Origin: Promerops cafer | Lineage: Eukaryota; Chordata; Aves; Passeriformes; Nectariniidae | NCBI GenBank assembly: GCA_013398275.1 | Contig: VZSE01002018.1 | Coordinates: forward strand, 434,942-498,941 | Length of the DNA: 64,000 nucleotides | Direction of reading: 5' to 3' | In this document: one piece after another, positions 13,065-24,639 of the stretch | How positions within the stretch are numbered: the first letter of the stretch is position 1 | Layout: every line of letters begins with the position of its first letter | The notes under the pieces: generated by a model | The model's database searches: none | The model's input: only the letters and a program-made list of their open reading frames with translations | What the model was told of the DNA's origin: nothing | Made by a program: the position numbers and the translations under genes

Positions 13065-16000
13065 GAACAGACCTGTAAACTGAACTGTTAAGTTTAGTAC
13101 TATCTCTTTTTTGGAAGAGAACTCTGATCTAGTAAGGAAAGATCATGAATATTATTCGGAATTCTGCAAGATTTTAATTTTAATGACTATAGTAGAGGGA
13201 TATTTGGAACTGTTCCTTAAAATTGGTTTAATCAAAGACATCTAAAATTATGTACAATATTTTTAGTGATTTTAAAGTTAGACTGACTGTAGGCTTTTCT
13301 AACTCAGTATACCATCTGATACACTGTGCTCCATGGTTCTGAAGAAGGTAAAAGAGCACTCACAGTTAACACCTTGGAAAATAATTTATTCACTGTTAGC
13401 TTTTATTTTGAAACAAGGGCTATGTTTTGAAGGTTTACTGGATTGTCCCTAAAGTATTGCCCCAGATTTATTATTTTCAATAATTCACTGAATATAGCAT
13501 GTTGGCAATTCTGATTCTGTAAAAAAGCAAGCAGATATGATCTGCCTTGTTACTTGTTCCTTAAGAGAGGAAAGGATGAAGTAACAGGTTGTCCATGAAG
13601 TAAATTTGGCTAAAATAGCCACTATAGGATGCTCTGTTTGGCAGTTATTCCTGAAAGACTCCTGGTGGTGTAATGCTACCTTTTCCTACAAAACTGTGTA
13701 CACCTCCAAAACACAGTATTTATTTATATCTGTGAAAAAGGTCCATGCTTTCCTGGGATAGAATAGCTGCAACATAAGAGTTTACTAAGATAGAAATTCT
13801 AATCAATGTACTTCCTAAATTACATGCAAGTATGGAGAAGCAAGGCAAGGAAAGCAGCAAAAGGAGAAAGGGTGTAGACAGGTTTGCTTAATTTTATGCC
13901 AGCTGAGTCCCCACAGCATATTCAGAGTGATGAACAGAAAGGCTAACAGGAGACATTAATACATAAAGAGATTATGTGTTTTGATCAGAAACAAATGTGC
14001 TGAAATGAGACTTGAAAGGGCTGCTAGCATCAACATCTTGTGTAAGATACACTGACATCAGTCAGTCTGTGTTGGAATTGTTCCTGATTAGAAACTGTAT
14101 GGACTTTGCAGGATGACTTTCCAGAGAACACCTACTGCTGCAAACAAGGGCAGTGTTAGAGAGCCACTTCTAGTCTTTTTTGTTATGAAAATGGTAAATG
14201 TCATTGTAATGCAAAAACTGTAAGGAAGTTTCTTTATTCATCTAGACCAACAGAACAGTTTTTGATGGAGATCTTTATTTCACTCACAGGAAACTTCAGG
14301 TATGTATTTAAACTATTTAAAAACAGATATATTTTACCTGTGTATTATTGTTGTTCATATTGTGAACTCTGCAAGTTTTATAAAGTTCTGTTCTCTGAAA
14401 GGAAGTATAAATATAAATTTTTCTGTAATACAGACTTCTGTCTTCCTACTTTTGTTTTTGTTTTGTGTAATTACCCATACAGAAGCCTTCAACTTCCAGG
14501 AGAGTTGCAACTAGCTTGACATCTATGAGCAACCTGTTCTGTGAATTCTTAAAAGTATTCACAGAAATTCCATTTGAGTAGCAGCTGGGATGCATCCAAG
14601 GATTCTCTGCTAAAACCCCCCATGTTTTGGGAACTAGGTTATCAAGAAGTTGTGGCGTCACCAGTGATCTCAGTGGGGCACAGAACATTCCCCAGCAGCA
14701 GAAATATCTGATAGTGTGGCGCTGCTGGTATGTTTGAGTATCCAGTAAGTTCTCTGAGGTAAGAGCCACATGATGCAGTGAGATTGCTCTTGAACCCTGT
14801 GACTGGCTCAGTGACCATGAGGAGCACACCAGAAATTCAGTTCTTTTCTGTGTGCAAGTTTGACACAAACTGGAGGCTGTGGCCGTTTGTGTCATCGTTC
14901 TGTTTGTGACACAAGACTACTGTCAGAAAGACATTTGAAAAGAGAATACATGATTTTCACACTGCTTTTCATGTATGCTCTTTTCTGTATGAGTTTCCCC
15001 ATCTGAAGATACTGTGATGTTGTGCAGAAGGGATATATGTTCTACCTTGTCACAATTATATAACAAACATACCACTAAAGCAGTGCCTACTCCAATGATC
15101 ACTTTCATGTCTTCTGTCCTTCTTTCTGCCTTTCTTTTTTCTAAATAAGTTTTGCCACAGGCCTATGGAAATATTTTTTTGTTGGCTACCTGAAAGGGCA
15201 TCAATAAACAAAACTTGAGACACATCAGTTCCATTGGTTGCCATTTGCCTTGGGTGTAATTAAATAACTGAAATTACTCACGCTCAATAAATGCCACTGG
15301 GTTTTTGTGTGTTTAAACTTTTCCAGACTCTGTTTCAAAATCTCTATAAAGGGGGAAGAAAAAAACTTAAAGTACAGCTTAGTCTATAGAGACCTACCTA
15401 AAGTGGAAGGAATTAATTCAGTAATAATTGGCCACATATGCACACAGATTACAGGGCTACAAATTGAGAGACAAACACTAACTGCTGGTTTTTAGAATTA
15501 ATTCATTTATTCCAGAGGGACACAGAACCCTTTCTACGCTGGCTTCAGACAGTGCAGAGTGGTGAACAGGTGACATGGGAAAACAGAAAATTCTAGGCCT
15601 ATGCTTGCTTGTAGCAGGATGTAAGGTAAAAAGGCAGCAGATAGTATCTGTTATAAACCTTTTAGGACCAGAGCATTGCTCCTGTTACTGTTTAGACACT
15701 CCGTTAGGAAGATGGGAGAACGGAAAATGAGACCGGGTTCTTTTGCTCCTGGGTTCTCTTTCAGGTTTCACTGTGAGCTTAGTGTAAAACTGGATAACAT
15801 AAAGATTAATGAAAAGAGACAGGGAGCAGATCACTGCTGTTCACTCTGTCATCAGCGCTGCAACAATAAACAGAATAAAGATTAAAACAGAGGAGTTTTA
15901 CAGGACACTGGGGTTTTTTTTTGTAATCTGGATCCATACTTATAGATGTAGGTCTTGTGTGGGTTGTTTTTCTATTTTTAATAATACAGCTAAATTAACA

Positions 16001-17065
16001 AAGATTATCAAAGAAGAAAACTATCTATAACCATGGACAGGGTGTGAGGGGGAGCACAGAACTGAAAACCATTTTGAGGTAGTAGAGAACAAAGAAATCA
16101 ACATGACAGTCAGTGTGAAACTCTTAGCGTGCATATTGAAAGTATTATGCAAGAGAAGGAATGTAAAATGTTAATTAATATGTAAATTGTTAAAGCATCT
16201 GAAAAGTTAAAAAACTTGTTGACAGGAACCCTAACAATGAATCAATGATTGGGGAAACATGCCTGACACTGAAAAGCTTAAAAGTACAGTCCATACAAGT
16301 ATTAAAATAAATAAAAATGAGGAGTGGCATGTTACAAGTGTTAAGTATCTCCACAAGGAGAAAATGCCAGCCTGGCAACAGCTCTGTAAAGTACCTGAGA
16401 ATGATGTAACAAGAAACAGTGGCTTGGAGCTTAAGCCAATGTTAATTTTAAACAAAAGGAGTGATATTATCTGTAACAGCAGCATTGATTAACTGGGGAA
16501 CAAAATTCCGAAACAAATGGTAAATTTTTAATCCTCAACACTTTCTTGAAAACAAGCTCCACCTAGACACCTTTACCCAGAGCTCTGGTATGTGGAGAGT
16601 CATAAGCATCTAAGATGTATGGAAGGTCAGCCTATGTGATTTAAGGTTGCTTCTGGCCTTAAATTCTAATAATCCCCTTTATTTCAAAGAGGTAGTGAGC
16701 ACAAACTCCGTAAATGTGGGCACAGGGGTGGAGAGGAAGGGTAATGAGAAAAAAGCTAGGAACAGCTACACATAACCAAGTTCAGAACGTATTATGTACA
16801 AGCATCACCTTCTGCCAAAATAATGATAAAGCACATTTTGTCTTTGACCTTGTACTTGTCCTTCTACGCTGGCTAAAGCCAGAGATGGAGAACACCCTGT
16901 ATTTGGAGGAGGCTGACAGTGCTGTACTAGTCAGCTGGAGAACTATTTAGTCAGTAGGAAAAATGCCTGTGCCTCATTAAACTGTTCCTTGTATGTTGCA
17001 GTAGAAATTGTTTTGCTCTCTGTGCTACCATTGCATTCTGTGTCCTCCCCTGTTTTATAAAATGG
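13065..17065. other. Non-coding DNA, no gene seen
   Basis: AT-rich with no recognisable exon or repeat family. The longest open frame (149 codons, minus strand, 14446-14895) has no familiar motif and is within what chance gives at this composition. Confidence 0.55.
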
Positions 17066-17067
17066 AG

Positions 17068-17325
17068 CAGAATTCATAGAATCGTGGAAAGTTAAGGGGT
17101 TGGAAGGGACCTTAAAGGTCATCTAGCCCCAAATTCCCCTGCCATTGGCAGGGCCATCTCCCACCAGACCGGGTTACTCAAAGCCCCATCCAGCCTGGCT
17201 TTGAACACAGCCAGGGTTGAGACATCGACAGCTTCTCTGGGCAACCTGTTCCAGTGCCTCATCACCCTCACAGTAAAATTTTCTTCCTAATACCTAACCT
17301 CTGCTATGACCAGAGATCGTCAGTC
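17068..17325 (-). mobile_element. CR1 LINE 3' end, antisense
   Basis: Reversed CR1 tail: ttcatagaatcgtggaaagt, then ggttggaagggacctta, followed by the typical ctgggcaacctgttccagtg and cctcaccctcacagtaaa-like blocks. It is a truncated copy of about 260 bp. Confidence 0.9.
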
Positions 17326-20300
17326 ACATGAGGGGTTTTGCTTATACTTGGACTCTTTGAAATACTTGTGAGCACCTTGCTGGGTTAATCATTGCATATG
17401 AAGTTACTTCTTATAAGATTGCATCAAATAGTGATAACCTACATATTTAAAAGATAATAAATCTAGTGAAGAATTTCCAGTCTCTGTTTAGATGGTGTAT
17501 TGTGTGAGAAGTGGTTGCACAGTGTGCAACCAGCTGAAATACTCATCATCGCAGGGTTCTGTCCTGTTTCTGGATATTGGCTAGTATTATTATCCAATCT
17601 TGAGTTTTAGTGATTGGGGTCAAGGCAATTAGTGGCTGCTTTCTCATAACTCTTACATGCTCCTTTACCTCACACATTAAAGGTACTTGCATTGAAAGTT
17701 ACAATTTAGGATTCTAGGCACAACTCCGTGACAGAGCCCATCCTATATTTTATGGGAGTGTGGACTGACTGCAGCAAGACCCATGTATGAAATAACAGTT
17801 AGGATAAAATGAAAGCTAATTTTAGATAAGATTTCTAATTTCCGATACAAAATGTTTGATGATCTTCCCTTTTCTAGCAATGCTGTTTGGATCTGTGCTG
17901 TGGCTGGGGTTGCAGTTCCATAACTGTAGAGCACAAACCAAAAGAAGGCTTCAATGCCAGAGCCCTTTGGTGTCTTTTGTGCAGGAGCCCATAGACCCTG
18001 CATTGAGCTGGTCACTAGTCACTCTTTCTGATAGAAATTCCGTGCAAATATATGAGTAACAGCACTGGTGTAAGTGAAAAACAGACAAAAGACAGACCAA
18101 TATTCTTGTGTGTTGCTGTAGAATTTCTCAATCAGCTTATTTTTCAATGTATTTTTAAATCCTTCAAACTGTTTTCACATTCGCAAAGTAAAAATCTCAT
18201 CTTTTCCTTCCTGTGTTTCAAGGTACATGTGCTGGCTTTCTGAGTGCTTATCTGATTCAGGGCTTTTTTTTAGGCAAAGGACTAAATGCTACAGCCTTGA
18301 GTGCAGTAGATCAAAAACTAGGAAGACAATAGAACAAGAAAGTGTGAAGAAACTACCAGTGAGAAAGGTTTTATGTAGGAATGTTTGTGGTAGGTTAGGT
18401 GTCTGGGATTTGCTCAGCTTTTTGAGCAGGTTTTCTCACCCATAGTGATGCCTGTGCTGCCTTGGTTGCATTTCAAGCTTGCTCAGGTAAATTAGCTGGA
18501 AGACACAGTCATGACACCAGTTTAAAATCCCCAAGCAGGATAAGATTTTCAGCTACTCAGAGAGAAGAACAGCTGTATTTGCTCTCAGCTTAACAGTTCA
18601 GCTGTTTGGAAGTGCAGCACACACAGAGCAGAGATGGGGAAGTCTTAGGACTATGCAGCCTGTATTCAGAACCATCATGCATTTTGAAAAATTTTTCATT
18701 TGTATCCCCACTGAGAGGCAGAATACGGGGGGTGTCAAGTTTCTGGCATTGGTTTAAATACTTCTGCAAATTGTAAGAAAGAGGGTTCATGCACCAACTC
18801 CCTTAAAAAAATTGCTAAACCCATTCATTCCTGGCCTTTGGCATGTTGGACAGGTCCACATTCTCTTTCACTATGGAAATACAAAAACCTGCAATCACCT
18901 GGATCACAGCTGATTGCAAATAAGTATACATTCAGCATCTATAATAAGGGAAGCACAATTCTGGCACAAATTAGTGTAACTAATCCCTGAGGGATTGGCC
19001 TAGATGAGTTTCCTTTTGTGTAGAATCCAACTTAGCTCTGTTTTAGAAACACAACTCTGACCAAGTAAATGTAAACTCCCTTAAAGGGGTCTCAGACATC
19101 TGATTTGAGCAGAGTAGTTTTAATTTCAGAATTGCTGGAATTTTTCTAATTGTCGTTATTCAGAATAAGTTGCCACACAATTATGAAAGTGGGTAATAAA
19201 ACAGCAAAGCTTTATATTTGCTAACATGGAGACAGCTTGGTTTAAGAAAATAAAAAACAATTTATGTTTTGCTGTTATGGCTTCTGAACCAGAAGTGCTT
19301 CAAGGGAAAATGTCATTTCAGCAGGTATGTAGGACACACATATCTGAACTTTTCTATGTCCAAGCAGAGATTAAATAAACTTCTGTTTGACTGAGCATTT
19401 TCAGCAATGATTATCTTCACATTTGGCTGATCTGGTTTTCAGAAAAGCTAAACTCCTATGAATTCTGATGGAGTACTTAGCCACAGAGCAATATATATCA
19501 CCCGTATAGAAAACTTTTTGCTATTTACAAGGAGTGCCTGTCTGCTAACCTCACTCACCGTATTGTGAGTCAGTGGGGAGAAATTATGCAGCAGCTGATG
19601 CTTATCATGATCAGATTGAATCACCTCTATCATTCCCTTCTGCTGCTGCCTGGAAAGTTCTATTGTGGCTTCAGAATCTTGAGAACAAGCCCAAATCATC
19701 TGCTCATTTATGTCGGTGAATTTTTTTAGTTACAGAAGAATGTAATATGTTTTATTCAAAGACGGCAGGATTTTTGTGGGGAGAGAGGAACCTCACTGAA
19801 AACTCTTTTCAAGGGGTCTTCAGTGTCTCAGAATGCAAATCATTATGTACAGCAAGATATTCTTTTCTTCTAAAAGATCTTTTGTGCAAATCTTGTTCTA
19901 TAACTATCAGCCCTCCTTCCGTGCAAATGGCTTCACTCTGAGCAGCATGCAGGAGCTTGTACTGAGGGGCTCAGGAGCCAGAAATGTGGCACAGCTCAAG
20001 AAAATGGAATTAAATCAGGCAAAGAATGCTACCTTAAAAAAAAAAATCAATTATTTATATTAGAAGAGCTCTGTTAGCTGATATATAGCATTTTCAAATG
20101 AACCAAGTGAGACTCATTGTCTGAGCCAGTGTGCAGTCAAGCCCGGGAATGAGAACCAGGTGTATAGTTTTATGGACAAACTCCCTGACATTTAGAGGTA
20201 GCAGCTGCATTCCAAGGTTGTAAATCTGGCCTCATAAAGCCTGTGCACTTTTTATATATGGGGTCTGATACACCCCAGGTGTCAATGGTTTAGCCAAAGA

Positions 20301-20333
20301 ATAGAGTTTACCGGGGGGCAGGTTGATGCTTGT

Positions 20334-20366
20334 AGCCATTTGAACTAAAATCCAGTTCAAATGGCT
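20334..20366. repeat. Perfect 13-bp inverted repeat (hairpin)
   Basis: AGCCATTTGAACT at 20334-20346 is followed, after a 7-nt spacer, by its exact reverse complement at 20354-20366. Transcribed, it would form a 13-bp stem with a 7-nt loop. That is too short for a canonical microRNA precursor. Confidence 0.9.
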
Positions 20367-20840
20367 TGTATTTAACTGGAGTTGGCAAATACATGCCTTC
20401 TCCAAAGAGAGATAAGCTGAGCAAGTCTTTATCTGCCAAGTTCAGGCAGAGATGAATTTCCTCAAGCCCTCCCTGTTCTCCACTCAAGTCTCTGCTGCTG
20501 CCTTGTGTTCATTTATTCTCACTGCAGTAGAATGGCTACGTCCTCACCACAGCCTGCCTGTGGTCCTAGAGTGACCAGCAAGAATGAGAGTTTCAAGTTT
20601 AAATAAGGATTTGAGGTAGTCATTTGAGGTAGGCCTTTTTGTGCTGAGTCGGGCAAGTCACCTCTCAGCTCAGCAAATTTTTTTTAGTGTTAGGAAAATA
20701 AAATAAACTGTTGTTCTTGTCTCCTACCAAATTCATGACATTTACTTTCAAAAACACAAGTCACCACCATATGCCATCAAATCTGCTGCCATTTCAGTGC
20801 TGGGCTTGTTTTCTCAAGGACAGTATCACTGAGTCTTTGG

Positions 20841-20944
20841 GGAAGGAGAGGAGAGGAGAGGAGAGGAGAGGAGAGGAAAGGAAAGGAAAGGAAAGGAAAG
20901 GNAGAAGAGAAGAGAAGAGAAGAGAAGAGAAGAGAAGAGAAGAG
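20841..20944. repeat. Three-part purine microsatellite with one N
   Basis: Successive blocks of GGAGA (to about 20875), GGAAA (to about 20900) and GAAGA (20903-20944) make roughly 100 nt of purine-only strand. The single ambiguous base at 20902 sits at the junction of the last two blocks, where assembly or consensus is likely uncertain. Confidence 0.95.
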
Positions 20945-23900
20945 GCCTCTCCAAACTAAAGCACTGCAAAAATAAACTGGTCAATATATGTATCCTGCTG
21001 TTCTCCTTGAAAAATCCATGTTGCTCAGCTCTGTGTCCTGGATAAAATTTTATGTTTATCTTTTGCAGGCCACTAACACTCCTGTCAGAACTGTTGTTAC
21101 CTAAACTATTAGCCAAGCCAATCCTAGCTGGATATCACAAGGATGTTACCAAAGGGAGCAGATGCTCTGTTTGTTCAAATAAAAGCAAGTGAAGTTCTGT
21201 CCTTGGTTAAATACTGTGACACTGTTACAGTATTTAAACAAACATAAATGGAATGACAACCTCAAAATTTGGAAAGGCTATCTGACAATCAAACTGAAAT
21301 CATAATTAGTGACTCACTCACCATCAGGCTTTAAGGATTGCTTTAAGGATTAATAATTAAACAATAAAAAGATGTCATAATTCTATGAACTTCCAAGAAA
21401 AGTTACAGAATCTCACTGCTTGAGTCATCCTAATATGAATAATCAGTGAGTAACAAAATCAAACATCTGGGAAGAATAAGTCTAGTGAGGCATGAGTGGA
21501 GATTAATTCCTCTATTGAAAGGTAAGAAGGACAAAAAAGCAGGGAGCTTCTCCTTTTTCTCTTCCTTTGTTTAGTGGGACTTCATTACAGACAAGCAATA
21601 ACATTTCAGAGCATGGAACTACCAGTCAAGTGGTATTTTGATACTCTTCAATATAATTTTAATCAAAATATATTTAATGTTTTCTTACTAAAATCATTGG
21701 GCTTTCATCATTCTCAAAATTTGACTTTAGCTGCCTGGGAAAAAAACATTCTGTAACAAAAGAATGTAGTTTCTTGATTTCTGAACACTTTACAAGTACA
21801 TCAACACACACACTCTTCCACAGCCCTGTTACAGAAGTTCATGAGATCTGTACAACCATCCAGTCTTATGTGGATGCACATATCCAATCAGGTGATGAGC
21901 ACCTACATGGAAAATCATTCCAAATAATATGTAATATATTTTACAGAAGTTTGATTAAAGTTTTAATTAAGGGGTATTGCATTTACTGCATCTTCACAAA
22001 ATTTTAATAGTAGAATTTTAAAATTCACTTTAGGCATTTTAGCATAATCAACATCCTGCAGAGAATAAAGACAGAGAGAACGTGTTAGGCACAGATGCAA
22101 ACAATTTTAAGGCAAAGGTAGAATTATACAGACAGTGACCTCATCCTTAAAGATAAAGCAATAAAATTGCTTAGAGTGGCTCAAAAGAACACAGAGAACT
22201 AAAGAAAATAATTAGGTGAACCCAGAAGATTCAGGTAGAATTATAAGAGATCCTTCAGCACAAATACAGCCCTGTAAACCTGTAAAACAGTCCCCTCAAG
22301 CACAGAAGCCCAAACTTTTGTAATCTAAAAGGTTTTGACTTCAGCAGTGGCAAAAAGTGTGATTTTTTCACTACCCAGAGTAGATCACAATGAAATGACA
22401 TTCCAGACTTTCATGTATATTTTCTTCTGAGAAAAAATATTACCTTAAGCTTCTCTTTTGTCCATATTTTAAATTTCCTGCAACTTCATGTTCAAAATTT
22501 TAATTATTCTGTAATCATCTACTAGGGTTTTTTTTTTTTAACATATAAATAATTCAGACTTAATCTGATTCAATTCTTGACTCTCTCTAGAAGTAATAAT
22601 AAACTGACAGGAAGACCTGATCAATTTTCCTGAGGAACCTGCTAAACTGAGGGACATCTACATTGCTGCCATCGACATTTTGGCCCGTTCCTAACACTGA
22701 GGACATCATAGTCTGCATGGATAGAGAGAAGCTGTAAAGACTTCAGAACAGCCCCCTTTTCTATGAAGTGCTCAGAAACCATGCAGAAACACATGAAGGG
22801 AACTTACTAGACTTGGTAGAAGGGTTTCACCCATCTTTTTGTGGGAAACTAATGGAGGATCAGGACCTACTTTCACAATGGGCTTAGGGTAAATGATGAG
22901 CCCTATGTCATCTTTCAGTGTTTCATTGGGACTAACATCCAAACACATGTGCATGACACCTCTGTTTCCTTGAGCAGAAAGGCAGCAAAACAAAGGTCCT
23001 GGGCTGTGACTGCAGAGGTTTATATTACCTACTGAACCACGAGGAACTATGACAACCATTTATCTTATCTGTCTTTTTAATAAATCAGGTATTGCAGTGC
23101 TGGTAAAGATGAGTAGCTGACAGCACTACCTAGTGTTGTGCAGAGCCAGTGAATGCTGAACAAGTGCTGACTCTATATTCAAGTATACTCCTGGCTCTTC
23201 ATCCTTTTCAGCTCTTTCTTCTTTGGTTTCTGTATCATATTTTGGAGATGCGGGTCAGAGAGACACAGCTCTTTTCCTAATTTTGTTCTCCAGCCTTGTA
23301 TATCTGTGATCTGATACCTGTTGGCAAGATCTGCTGTTACCCCAATCTTGCCCTTTCAGCATGTTTTTCAGTAACTGCAGGCTTGACTTCTCCATTTCTT
23401 AAGCACAGCCCACCTCATTAAAAGCAGGCAGAAGGGTTTTCATTCCCTCCTTATGAAAAGCATGATGCTGCATGTTGTTAGTACATTTTCTTCTTCTTCA
23501 CCTTATTTCACTTAAGTTAATAAAGAGATGAAGAAGAAGCTTCTTTTTTTATTTTGATTTTTTTTTTTCCTTTTTGGCAGATTAAGCTGGCTGGGTCCTT
23601 ACAGGCAGAACCCCTGTGGCTCTCAGTATCAGAGATAATTAGAGTGGGCATGCAGCCAACCTTTAGGTTACTTAAAAATTATTTATTTCTCTTAACAATG
23701 ACATCTTTATTTTCAAACTTTCCAGAGGAGTCATTATGTATTGTATTGAGCTGAAGCTCCCATGCTGGGATGGAGCAAGATGAAAGGTTTGATTCTTTAA
23801 TTAGGATTCTTTTTTATCTGAATTTCCTGGTTAGAGCAGAAGGATGAGAATCAAAGAGACAGCTTTGTGTTCTGGCTGTGTATTTCTATCTGTCAGAAAG

Positions 23901-24375
23901 AAAGGATTTGGTTACTGAATTTTGTACTATGGCAAGAATCAACGATCCAGTCTACTTGAAACTGGTTGATGAACTTAAAATGGCAACACAAATCCAGAAA
24001 TAATACCAGGCATATGTACAATTTCTGCATGGATCTCAGATGTTGTGTGCTGGAAAATGCCGAGGCCTGGCTGTGTAAGACTGGAAGGTAATTTGACACC
24101 TTGTACGAAGTCTAGTCAAGTACAATTACCCTGGAATGCTGAATTACCACCTGAATCAGAATTATATTTCCTTTGTGACATCTTCATCAGCTTCCTAGTC
24201 ATGTGAAAGCTGAATTATAGATCTTCTGGTTATGCAAAATGTCTAATCCATAAAGGGTGGATCATTTATATGCATGTCTTGAGAGTTCTCAAAGTGTCCG
24301 CTACCTTGAGAACAAAAACCTCTAACCAAGTCTGGTTTGCTGATGCAGCAAAACTCATTTCCTGTAACAAATGCA

Positions 24376-24409
24376 TTTATTTTAAGACTATGAATGGGCA
24401 ATTTTTATT
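24376..24409 (-). promoter_or_regulatory. Paired poly(A) signals after the small reading frame
   Basis: Two minus-strand AATAAA hexamers (24404-24409 and 24376-24381) lie 51 and 79 nt downstream of the TAG at 24460. AT-rich DNA produces such hexamers often, so they support the small gene only in combination with the frame. Confidence 0.35.
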
Positions 24410-24459
24410 GTTCCAGGCTTTGGGAATCTCTCATGCTCCAGGCCTTGGAGGATAACGAG

Positions 24460-24630
24460 CTATTCAGAAACTTCTTGCTTGTAAAATCTGTTGTACTCGT
24501 GAGATCGGTAACGCCCCTTCTTGTACTCGTCTGGGCTGCAATACTTTTTTAGAAGAAAACTACCAGGGCCTGCGTGTTTGGACAATGGGTACCACACTGT
24601 AGCTGTAGCAGAAAATAAACTTGCCAGCAT
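24460..24630 (-). CDS. Possible small protein or terminal exon, unrecognised
   Basis: A minus-strand frame of 56 codons begins with ATG at 24628-24630 and stops with TAG at 24460-24462. I do not recognise the product. After a short hydrophobic start it reads TVWYPLSKHAGPGSF, then YCSPDEYKKGRYRSHEYNRF, rich in Tyr, Arg and Lys, with several CpG-containing codons in AT-rich surroundings. Two minus-strand AATAAA signals follow at 24404-24409 and 24376-24381, within 90 nt of the stop. Upstream, ttattttctgctacag resembles a splice acceptor. The segment may therefore be the last exon of a spliced gene (coding part about 24460-24609) rather than a complete gene. A decayed retrocopy or chance is also possible. 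No upstream exon could be assigned. Confidence 0.35.
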   Translation of the reverse strand: MLASLFSATATVWYPLSKHAGPGSFLLKKYCSPDEYKKGRYRSHEYNRFYKQEVSE

Positions 24631-24639
24631 GAAGCAGAA

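Larger units (their letters stand above)
17330..24370. other. Non-coding DNA with purine array and hairpin
   Basis: No supported gene. It includes the 13-bp-arm hairpin at 20334-20366 and the three-part purine microsatellite at 20841-20944, which contains the only ambiguous base noticed in the window. Confidence 0.55.

Noticed and set aside
14446..14895. 149-codon minus-strand open frame
   Set aside because: No recognisable motif, no splice or poly(A) context, and a frame this long is expected by chance a few times in 64 kb of such sequence.
17856..18059. 67-codon plus-strand frame with a signal-peptide-like start
   Set aside because: The hydrophobic start is short, the rest has no cysteine pattern or motif, and nothing around it looks like a gene. 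Probably chance.
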